NCBI GenBank assembly: GCA_012519365.1
Contig: JAAYQH010000239.1
Span: 1 to 25,140, forward strand
Length of the DNA stretch: 25,140 nt
Direction: 5' to 3'
Source: Planctomycetota bacterium
GTDB lineage: Bacteria > Planctomycetota > Phycisphaerae > Sedimentisphaerales > Anaerohalosphaeraceae
Below, piece by piece: positions 1 to 6,040 of this stretch (its first letter is position 1; the number at the start of each line of letters is the position of its first letter). A program made the translations under genes and the position numbers. The notes below the pieces were generated by a model, which saw only the letters and a list, made by a program, of their open reading frames with translations, was not told where the DNA came from and ran no database searches.

Positions 1-469
1 AAAAAGAGGCGATATTAAGCGGCCCCCGGGCTACGGCAAACCGAATCTGATGGCCCAGCAACTCAATTCGAGCCCGATTTAAAACCAGCCGGTTCAAAAC
101 AAACGGTGCCAGCCCGTCGGTTTCCGGGTTAGGCACCACAAGACGATCGATATCATCCGGCTGATGGATAATCTTGTCGGCATAGGGCAATTCGTTTTGG
201 TGAAAGGAACATTTTGCCCCGAACGCACTCGGTTCGGTACACATCCCAAACTCGCTCCAAAATCCCGGCAGAAACATCACATCGGCAAAGGTCTGGATGG
301 CTTTTTTGTTGGCTTCAAACCAGCATTCATCGCTGGTGAAATAGTCCAGGGTCGAGATACCCGCCCAGCGAGGCAGCCAGGGACTGTCAATAATAAAACC
401 GACAGGAATCTTCTGAAAGGTCTTGCCTTCTATCAGACCGAGTAACGCGTGCCATTGGTCGTTTGTCAT
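1..469 (-). CDS. Uroporphyrinogen decarboxylase (URO-D) superfamily protein, 3' part missing
   Basis: This gene reads leftward from an ATG at 469-467 and runs off the window edge still open, so only about 156 N-terminal residues are visible. A good ribosome binding site (GGAAAGGG) lies just upstream of the ATG. The visible protein begins MTNDQWHALLGLIEGK and contains IPVGFIIDSPWLPRWAG, then FADVMFLPGFWSEFGM, and ends in ARGPLNIASF. This arrangement resembles the N-terminal half of URO-D-like proteins (the MtaA/CmuA/HemE superfamily), which are abundant in planctomycetes and often act on methylated or corrinoid-linked substrates rather than in haem synthesis. The substrate cannot be told from this fragment. 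It is divergent from an AraC-type gene with about 130 bp between them, which suggests that the regulator controls it. I am confident of the coding call and fairly confident of the superfamily. Confidence 0.75.
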   Translation of the reverse strand, partial: MTNDQWHALLGLIEGKTFQKIPVGFIIDSPWLPRWAGISTLDYFTSDECWFEANKKAIQTFADVMFLPGFWSEFGMCTEPSAFGAKCSFHQNELPYADKIIHQPDDIDRLVVPNPETDGLAPFVLNRLVLNRARIELLGHQIRFAVARGPLNIASF

Positions 470-510
470 AATCCCTTTCCACTTTTTGCCAGTCAGGTCA
501 AAAAACTGAG

Positions 511-577
511 AGTATTTGACTTTTGTTTAGGGTGATTATACTATAATCTATAGTTGCAAAAGATTATTTAGTCTTTT
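511..577. promoter_or_regulatory. Divergent promoter region with palindromic operator candidate
   Basis: A perfect 15-bp palindrome, GATTATA-C-TATAATC, lies at 534-548. Its right half contains TATAAT (542-547) on the plus strand and its left half contains TATAAT on the minus strand (540-535), so it could provide -10 boxes for both divergent genes. A TTGACT at 516-521 lies 15 bp before TATACT (537-542) or 20 bp before TATAAT; neither spacing is ideal. A second inverted repeat, AAAAGA/TCTTTT, spans 558-577. Use as a promoter or operator is inference. Confidence 0.5.
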
Positions 578-598
578 GTCGCCTTTTATTGCATAATA

Positions 599-1513
599 AT
601 GACCATGTATCGCTATGTTCGCAACAAAAACGGCTTACCGGCCTGCGGCGTGTTCAACATCAGCCGTGATAAGCACATATACCGACCGATCGTCCTTCAC
701 ACCACCATTGGACAAGATCGCCCCATCGGCGACATTCAAACCTTCCGGGAACATCGCCACAATCTTTACCATATTGTACTTTACACCGCCGGCAGCGGCC
801 AGTGCGTCCTGAACCGGCGTCAGTACACCACCGCCCCGGGCACAGTGATTCTCGTCTCGCCGGGCCAGCCGCACGACTTTATCACTTGTCGGGGCAATGC
901 CGTTTATTCGGAGTTGACTTTTGCGTTTGAAAATGAACAAAATGAACCTTTAACCTTGCCTTTTGACAAGTTACTGGAGTACTGGACAGGAGCGCCGATC
1001 GATGTGCTTAACCCGATGCGGCTTTCTGAGCCTCAACTGAACTTGTTGAATAGCTTGTTGACCGAGATTGCAGACTTAGCAGGTGTTGAACATCCGCTAT
1101 CCGAATTTTATCTGCAATATGCCCTGATCAAACTGCTGCATTTTATCGTACAGGCCTGTACCAGGCCTGCTGTTGCCGGCACCATCGCCGATGAACGCTT
1201 GGTTCGCGTCCGCCAGTACATTGAGCAAAATTACAATTCCCCCATCCGAATTGAGGAATTAGCGCAATTGGCCGGTTTTTCCAAAGGATACCTGTTTCGA
1301 TCCTTTCGAAAAGCCTTCGGGATTGCCCCATTGGAATACCAACAGCAGCTTCGCCTCGAAGCAGCCCGCAACTTGCTGCGAGCTACGGCCCTGCGATGTT
1401 CCGAAATCGCCATTCGTTGCGGTTACGACAATATCCACTTTTTTCATCGGCTTTTCAAAAACACATTCGGCATCACCCCTCAGCAATATCGCAAACAAAT
1501 TGTCGAATCTTGA
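599..1513 (+). CDS. AraC/XylS-family transcriptional regulator
   Basis: A 304-residue cytoplasmic DNA-binding regulator. Residues of about 30-150 resemble an AraC-type cupin ligand-binding domain (for example the PGTVILVSPGQPHDF stretch). Residues of about 199-300 form the double helix-turn-helix: IRIEELAQLAGFSKGYLFRSF is the first helix pair, and GYDNIHFFHRLFKNTFGITP followed by QQYR matches the classic AraC signature. The length is normal for the family. There is no clear ribosome binding site, and a second ATG at 605 is an alternative start. It is divergent from the URO-D-family gene and probably regulates it, possibly together with itself, in response to a small molecule bound by the cupin domain. 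The ligand is unknown. The family call is secure; the target is inferred from position. Confidence 0.9.
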   Translation: MTMYRYVRNKNGLPACGVFNISRDKHIYRPIVLHTTIGQDRPIGDIQTFREHRHNLYHIVLYTAGSGQCVLNRRQYTTAPGTVILVSPGQPHDFITCRGNAVYSELTFAFENEQNEPLTLPFDKLLEYWTGAPIDVLNPMRLSEPQLNLLNSLLTEIADLAGVEHPLSEFYLQYALIKLLHFIVQACTRPAVAGTIADERLVRVRQYIEQNYNSPIRIEELAQLAGFSKGYLFRSFRKAFGIAPLEYQQQLRLEAARNLLRATALRCSEIAIRCGYDNIHFFHRLFKNTFGITPQQYRKQIVES

Positions 1514-1599
1514 CATCACTCGGCGTGATTTGAAACTCAACTCCAAAATACACAAATACACTCCCATTTTCCGTCCGCCGCTCGTGCAAAACGCTTTAT

Positions 1600-1629
1600 T
1601 TGGAGATGTTTTTAGTGTAAGATTGTTAT
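1600..1629 (+). promoter_or_regulatory. Weak sigma70-like promoter candidate for the tmk-metG operon
   Basis: TTGGAG (1600-1605) is followed after 18 bp by TGTTAT (1624-1629), about 50 bp before the first gene of the plus-strand operon. Each box matches the consensus at about four of six positions. It is the best candidate I see between 1514 and 1677, but it is weak. Confidence 0.25.
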
Positions 1630-1677
1630 TTCTGTCTGGGTAATGAATGGATTTGGAATAACTCTGCAGGCAATTGA

Positions 1678-2451
1678 ATGTATAGAAAAAAACGAAATAC
1701 CGAAACATTATTGGCCCAAATCGGCGAAATCTTCAAGGTCCGACTGCCTGAAGTCACGCTGGTCGTTGTGTTTCAGACGGGTTTAATGGTGCTGCTGGAT
1801 CGCGTGATGGTGCGCAGCGGGCTGCATTCGTCACAGCCGCCCGCCATGCCGAACTGGGCGATGTTCGTGTTGGGTCTGGGCTGCATGAGCCTGGCGATCG
1901 TGTGGCAAATGTTGTATCTGGGTTTTTTGCGGACCTCTGCAACCGACGGTGCCGCCCCCCAGGAACCAAGCACGCTGCTCAAAACGGGTCGGCCGTACTT
2001 CTGGCGGATTCTGGGAGTCCAGATAGTGATCGGACTGGCAACGTGGGTCATCGTCGGTGTCCTGATCCTGTTGATTGCTGCCCTCAGCGGCCGGCAGCTC
2101 GATGCCCTTCCTGACTGGCTGATGACGCTGCTTCCGATCATAGCGATCGTGCTGCTGATTAAGCCTGTTTTCCTTATTCCGTCGTTTATCCTCGTGCTGG
2201 ATTATAAGGCCAACGACGCCTTTCAAACGATGCGGCAAGTTCGGTTAAGCAATTTGGGAGTCCTGCCCGGGCTTTATGGGCTGGGACTGGCAGCCCTTGC
2301 GGGTATGGGGTTTTTGGTATCGCTTGCCCCCCAGGCAGGAGCGATGTATTATATCGCACAGGCAGCGGGACATTTGATTCAAAGTTTGATCTTCCTGACC
2401 TTGATGCTGGCCACCGTGCTGTTTATCGCACTTGAAACGGAAAAAAGATGA
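1678..2451 (+). CDS. Uncharacterised polytopic membrane protein (about six helices)
   Basis: I do not recognise a named family. The 257-residue protein has about six strongly hydrophobic segments, near residues 25-43, 58-85, 108-137, 143-173, 190-217 and 229-252. A charged N-terminus (MYRKKRNTE) and a short basic tail (ETEKR) are consistent with an inner-membrane protein. There are no obvious catalytic motifs, and the general look is that of small DUF-type membrane proteins. The ATG is preceded by AGG at 7-nt spacing. Its stop overlaps the start of the broken thymidylate kinase by four bases (ATGA, 2448-2451). That indicates translational coupling and membership in the ancestral tmk operon. 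Function unknown; the coding call is solid. Confidence 0.8.
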   Translation: MYRKKRNTETLLAQIGEIFKVRLPEVTLVVVFQTGLMVLLDRVMVRSGLHSSQPPAMPNWAMFVLGLGCMSLAIVWQMLYLGFLRTSATDGAAPQEPSTLLKTGRPYFWRILGVQIVIGLATWVIVGVLILLIAALSGRQLDALPDWLMTLLPIIAIVLLIKPVFLIPSFILVLDYKANDAFQTMRQVRLSNLGVLPGLYGLGLAALAGMGFLVSLAPQAGAMYYIAQAAGHLIQSLIFLTLMLATVLFIALETEKR

Positions 2452-2750
2452 CACCCACAACGGGACAATTTATCGTGCTGGCCGGACCAGACGGCTGCGG
2501 AAAGAGTACGCAGACGCGGCTGGTTTCCGAGTGGCTGGCCGCACGCGGGCTGGAGGCCGCCGGTAATAACCCCGAAGGGGTGTCAAGAGATTTAGCCGTA
2601 GGCGTGAGCCTACGGTTGAGAGGTTTTCCTCTTCTTCTAAGCCCCAAAGGAGCGACAGAAAAAATATATGCTTTCGCCCCTTTGGGGCTTAGAATGGAAT
2701 ATAATTTGTACGGCTACCGGAGGCTTACGCCTCCGGCTAATTTACTTTAG
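2448..2750 (+). pseudogene. tmk: Truncated thymidylate kinase N-terminus, interrupted by a repeat element
   Basis: The first 37 or so residues are a clear thymidylate kinase start: GQFIVLAGPDGCGKSTQTRL holds the P-loop GPDGCGKST, followed by a helix ending in LAARGLEA. Family members would then continue to a DPGGT-type segment. Instead the frame passes into palindromic repeat DNA from about 2569 and stops at 2750, so DPGGT, the DRY/AYQG motif and the lid are all absent. The fragment cannot be an active kinase. Its start overlaps the upstream membrane-protein gene (ATGA) and its G+C matches the neighbours, so it looks like the resident tmk. A complete, different tmk follows at 2821. The rest of the original gene is not visible. 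Confidence 0.85.
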
Positions 2751-2767
2751 ACCCTTAGGGTCTAAAG
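2569..2767. repeat. Nested palindromic element of about 200 bp (REP/BIME- or MITE-like)
   Basis: Five hairpins lie in near-symmetrical order. H1: ACCCC-GAA-GGGGT (2569-2581). H2: CCGTAGGC-GTGA-GCCTACGG (2596-2615). H3: a 19-bp stem with one mismatch (2637-2655 with 2674-2692, starting CTAAGCCCCAAAGG). H4: CCGGAGGC-TTAC-GCCTCCGG (2717-2736). H5: CTTTAGACCC-TTA-GGGTCTAAAG (2745-2767). Read in reverse complement, H5+H4 resembles H1+H2 including the TTAGCC lead-in, so the outer parts form imperfect terminal inverted repeats around H3. The H2/H4 stem difference (T:A versus G:C) is compensatory. No transposase is present. The element lies exactly at the break in the first tmk. Confidence 0.85.
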
Positions 2768-2788
2768 AGGCACAGATTATGATTGAAT

Positions 2789-2794
2789 TATAAT
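2789..2794 (+). promoter_or_regulatory. Consensus -10 box ahead of the second tmk
   Basis: A perfect TATAAT lies 26 bp before the TTG start chosen for the second tmk. No good -35 sits 16-18 bp upstream, where the right flank of the repeat element is. If active, it would let tmk and the downstream genes escape polarity from the hairpins. Confidence 0.3.
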
Positions 2795-2820
2795 GAATCT
2801 TGTCAAAAAGGTTGCTTGAG

Positions 2821-3528
2821 TTGAATAAAAAAGAGTTAAAAGAAAAGTTGATCGGAAAATTCATTGTATTCGATGGTCCTGACGGTTCGGGCAAGAGTAC
2901 ACAAATCAAATTACTTGCAGATTATCTTAAGAAATGCGATATCCCTGCGATTGATACACAGGATCCGGGAGGGACAAAAATAGGCGACCAGATACGCCGA
3001 CTGCTTAAGTATGATGCACAGGGAAAAATGGACGTTGTAACAGAGACGTTTTTGTTTATGGCGTCGCGTGCCCAATTGGTCAATGAAATCATTAAGCCCT
3101 CGAAAGAATTGGGCAAGGTTGTATTATGTGACAGATATATTTCAGCGACGTGTGCTTATCAGGGAGCGGCAGGATATCCGACGGATAAAATTATTGAACT
3201 GGGAAAATTTGCTGTTGGTGACTGTTGGCCGGAACTGACTCTAATTTTGGATATTGATCCCGATAAGGGCAGGGAAAGAACCGGTCATCAAAAGAAACAA
3301 AAGACAAGAGAAAACCATAAAGACGCTCATCAGGGTTTTTTATTTGAAAATGTCAGCGTTGACAGGTTTGATTCGCGGACTTTGGAATATCATCGAAAAG
3401 TACGAAAAGAATTTCTTAAGCTGAGCATGTATTATCCAACCAAAGTCGTCTTTCTTGATGTTAATGATGGAGACATTGAAGCGATTCATGAAAAGATAAA
3501 AGAATTGATACTTAAAACAGAATTTTAA
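2821..3528 (+). CDS. tmk: Thymidylate kinase (dTMP kinase), complete second copy
   Basis: It phosphorylates dTMP to dTDP with ATP, an essential cytoplasmic step of dTTP synthesis. Motifs in order, numbered from the TTG at 2821: P-loop GPDGSGKST (about 19-27), DPGGT (48-52; REPGGT is commoner in the family), DRYISATCAYQG (104-115) and a late DRF..R..EYH segment. The product is about 235 residues. The start is uncertain: no ATG is available, and AAAAAGG precedes the TTG at 2821 by 9 nt; TTGs at 2800 and 2812 are alternatives. Base composition is clearly more A+T-rich (near 40% G+C by eye) than the flanking genes, with many AAA, AAT and TTA codons. holB begins one base after the stop. It probably replaces the truncated upstream copy, being related to it but not identical, and the composition suggests transfer. 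Confidence 0.9.
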   Translation: MNKKELKEKLIGKFIVFDGPDGSGKSTQIKLLADYLKKCDIPAIDTQDPGGTKIGDQIRRLLKYDAQGKMDVVTETFLFMASRAQLVNEIIKPSKELGKVVLCDRYISATCAYQGAAGYPTDKIIELGKFAVGDCWPELTLILDIDPDKGRERTGHQKKQKTRENHKDAHQGFLFENVSVDRFDSRTLEYHRKVRKEFLKLSMYYPTKVVFLDVNDGDIEAIHEKIKELILKTEF

Positions 3529-3529
3529 T

Positions 3530-3592
3530 ATGAATTTAAGTGAAATCGTCTGTCAGGACAAGGCCATCGGGACGCTTCAGCGGGCGTATGCC
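3530..3592 (+). other. holB: Displaced 5' end of holB (out of frame with the rest)
   Basis: An ATG at 3530, one base after the tmk stop, opens a frame encoding MNLSEIVCQDKAIGTLQRAYA. This is the expected start of a delta-prime/DnaX-like clamp-loader subunit. The remainder of the protein (GRMPHAYLFSG onward) is in the +1 frame. The switch falls in AGCGGGCGTATGCC (3579-3592). Restoring a second tandem copy of that 14-mer gives one continuous frame reading LQRAYASGRMPHAYLF, with family-like spacing. Confidence 0.8.
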
Positions 3593-4646
3593 GCATGCCT
3601 ATCTGTTCAGCGGCCAAGACGGTGTCGGCAAATTCACCACCGCCCGTGCCTGGGCCAAGATGCTGCTCTGTCAAAACCGTCTTCAGCGCCCTGGCCAGAC
3701 GCCGTTTTTTGACAGCTGCGGCGCATGCGATTCCTGCCGATTGTTTGAAAGCGGCGGACACCCCGATTTTCAGCCGATCAATAAGGAACTGATCACCTTT
3801 ACCAAAGAAGGTAAAAACAAGACAACTCCGGTTAAAATGCCGGTCGATGTGATTCGCGAATTTCTGATCGACAAAATCGCCACTCGCCCGCAAATGGGAC
3901 AACACATCATTTATGTGATTCAGGAAGCCGAAAAGGTCAACGACTCCAGCCAGAACGCCATGCTCAAGATTCTCGAAGAGCCGCCGACGTTTTGCGTGAT
4001 TATCCTGATTTGCAGCCGGCTGGAAACAATGCTGCCGACAACATTGTCCCGATGCCATATGGTGCGATTCGGCCCGATTGACACGTCAACCATTATTCGA
4101 AAATTGGCCGAAATCGGCGTCCAAGAGCCGGAAAACGCCTATTGGGCCAACTTCAGCGAGGGCCGACTTGGACTGGCCATCGAATGGGCCTCGCTGAAGG
4201 TCAAAGGCGACCGTCCGTATCAGATTAAATGCCAAATGCTGGAGCGGCTGGCCCGGGCCACCCTGCCCGACACCTTGGAATTGGCCGAGTGGATGTGCAC
4301 TGCAGCCAAACAAATCGGCAAGGCCTGGTCGTCCACACGGGAAAACATCAGTACCACAGACATCAACCGACGCGCCCAATCAGGATTGATTCAAATGGTC
4401 ATCCTGGCACTGACCGACGCCCTAAAACTGCACGTCGGTGTACCCGAACCGCTGGTCAATGCCGACCAACCGGCCGTCATTCGCCAATTCGCAGATCAAT
4501 ATGAACCTGAAATGCTGTCTTTGTTGATTTCCCGCATGGTGGATCTTTGCCGCTGGGTAGAGGACAGTGTCAACGAAAAACTGATTTTTGAGCAGGTCTT
4601 GTTAAATTTGACGCATTCGGATATAATAAGCCTTTCTATACGCTAA
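3540..4646 (+). CDS. holB: DNA polymerase III delta-prime subunit (clamp loader), N-terminal frameshift
   Basis: A component of the clamp-loader complex that places the beta sliding clamp on DNA. The intact frame can start at a GTG at 3540 and gives 368 residues; the first 13 or so (MKSSVRTRPSGRF) are an out-of-frame reading of the true N-terminus. Visible motifs are PHAYLFSGQDGVGK (degenerate P-loop, with F where S/T is usual; delta-prime need not bind ATP), a four-cysteine zinc module (C44, C60, C63, C66), QEAEKVNDSSQNAMLKILEEPP, and LPTTLSRCHMVRF with the SRC motif. These make the family call firm. Because holB is essential, it is either translated from an internal start (GTG 3540 or ATG 3588), lost in favour of another copy, or affected by a collapsed repeat in the assembly. 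It sits between tmk and the ricT-like gene. Confidence 0.85.
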   Translation: MKSSVRTRPSGRFSGRMPHAYLFSGQDGVGKFTTARAWAKMLLCQNRLQRPGQTPFFDSCGACDSCRLFESGGHPDFQPINKELITFTKEGKNKTTPVKMPVDVIREFLIDKIATRPQMGQHIIYVIQEAEKVNDSSQNAMLKILEEPPTFCVIILICSRLETMLPTTLSRCHMVRFGPIDTSTIIRKLAEIGVQEPENAYWANFSEGRLGLAIEWASLKVKGDRPYQIKCQMLERLARATLPDTLELAEWMCTAAKQIGKAWSSTRENISTTDINRRAQSGLIQMVILALTDALKLHVGVPEPLVNADQPAVIRQFADQYEPEMLSLLISRMVDLCRWVEDSVNEKLIFEQVLLNLTHSDIISLSIR

Positions 4647-4705
4647 AGAAGGGTCGAACATCTTGCCCGGAATGAAACTTATATACAGCGGAGATGTCCA
4701 GATCA

Positions 4706-6034
4706 ATGTCGCAAGCTGAAACAACAAAGCCCAAGGGGGCTAAAAATACAAAATATATGTTGGTCCGTTACGGCCGTATGGGGCTGATGGGATGGTTTGA
4801 GCACAATGAAACCACTATCCCCAAGCTCAACACCAAAGTGATTATCAAGACCGAACGCGGCCTGGAACTGGGCGAAGTGGTCGGCGTGCATAATTACCGC
4901 AACGGCCAGTTCCGCAGCACCCCCGAACAGGTCGAGCATTACTACGGCGAATTGGGCCTCAATTCCCCCATCGGCCCGGGAGGCACCTTTGTCCGCTTTG
5001 CCACCCATGAAGACCTTCGCGAACAGGAACATCTGGTGCAATCCGAACAGGAAGAGATCGCCTGCTGCGAAATGTATATCAAACAGCTGGGGCTGCCGAT
5101 GCGGATTATCGATGCCGAACATCTGTTTGGCGGAGAACGCATCATTTATTACTTTACCAGCGAGGAACGCGTGGATTTTCGCGAGTTGGTCAAGACCCTT
5201 GCCCGCGAATATCAGACGCGAATTGAACTGCGACAAATCGGAGCACGAGACGAGGCTAGACTCATCAGCGATTATGAAACCTGCGGCCAGCAATGCTGCT
5301 GTAGCCGGTTTCTGAGGATTCTTGAGCCGGTGAATATGCGGATGGCCAAACTGCAAAAAGCCACCCTGGATCCTTCCAAAATCAGCGGCCATTGCGGACG
5401 TCTGAAGTGCTGTCTGCGGTATGAAGACCTGACTTATACAGAACTTAAGGACAATCTGCCGACGCGTAATTCCATGGTGCGAACACCCAAGGGGGTTGGC
5501 CGGGTGATCGATGTGCAGATTTTGACGCAACTGGTTGTCGTGCAGGATGCCATGGGCGACCGACAAGCCTGGCCGGTCGAGGAGCTGCTTGCCTTGGATC
5601 AGACCGAGGAAAGCGAAACGCCGACTCCCTCCAAACGACGCGTCCATCCCCTTTACCAGGGCGACGATGGCGTCAAGGAAGTCGAGGACGATGCCCAACA
5701 AGAGCAAGAGCAGCAAGAAGCGAGTACGCTGGTTGAAGATCTGTTTGCAGACGAGGTTCCAACCAGCGATACAGAACCCCAAAGCGATTCAGACGCCCAG
5801 CAGCCGGACACCTCAGAGCAGCGTCCCAAAAACCGCAACGCCCTAAAACGCGGCGGCAAAAAAGGCCGCAGTAAACGTCCTTCCAACGTTACCGGCGATT
5901 CCTCTGTCACCCAGCACCAACCCAATCGACGCAGCAAAAATCGCCCCAAAAAACGACGCGGCGGGAAAAGAACCGCTAAAAACAATCGTCCCGATACGAG
6001 CGACAACACCAACGCCCAACAGCCCGGAGAATAA
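4706..6034 (+). CDS. ricT: PSP1-domain protein, RicT/YaaT-like
   Basis: Homologue of Bacillus YaaT (RicT), which with YlbF and YmcA forms an iron-sulphur-containing complex that affects RNA maturation and development. The PSP1 core fills about residues 10-290 and keeps both cysteine-rich signatures: YETCGQQCCCSRFL, and PSKISGHCGRLKCCLRYE. These supply the cysteines proposed to bind clusters in the family. A tail of about 140 residues follows, first acidic and glutamine-rich (QQEQEQQEAS), then strongly basic (GKKGRSKRP, RPKKRRGGKR), which could bind RNA. Start: GGAG (4690-4693) is 12 nt before the ATG at 4706; an in-frame ATG at 4694 abuts it and is less likely. The neighbours tmk and holB match the Bacillus order. 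No YlbF or YmcA gene is nearby. The symbol is by homology. Confidence 0.85.
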   Translation: MSQAETTKPKGAKNTKYMLVRYGRMGLMGWFEHNETTIPKLNTKVIIKTERGLELGEVVGVHNYRNGQFRSTPEQVEHYYGELGLNSPIGPGGTFVRFATHEDLREQEHLVQSEQEEIACCEMYIKQLGLPMRIIDAEHLFGGERIIYYFTSEERVDFRELVKTLAREYQTRIELRQIGARDEARLISDYETCGQQCCCSRFLRILEPVNMRMAKLQKATLDPSKISGHCGRLKCCLRYEDLTYTELKDNLPTRNSMVRTPKGVGRVIDVQILTQLVVVQDAMGDRQAWPVEELLALDQTEESETPTPSKRRVHPLYQGDDGVKEVEDDAQQEQEQQEASTLVEDLFADEVPTSDTEPQSDSDAQQPDTSEQRPKNRNALKRGGKKGRSKRPSNVTGDSSVTQHQPNRRSKNRPKKRRGGKRTAKNNRPDTSDNTNAQQPGE

Positions 6035-6040
6035 ACGCCT

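Noticed and set aside
1515..1529. Inverted repeat ATCAC-tcggc-GTGAT after the AraC gene as a terminator
   Set aside because: The stem is only 5 bp and no T run follows.
3560..3600. Programmed +1 ribosomal frameshift in holB
   Set aside because: There is no stop codon or slippery-stop arrangement at the junction, and loss of a 14-bp repeat unit explains the frame change and the spacing exactly.
4703..5782. Long minus-strand open frame (359 codons)
   Set aside because: It lies wholly antisense to the ricT-like gene, whose cysteine motifs and family match are unmistakable. The antisense product has no recognisable domain.
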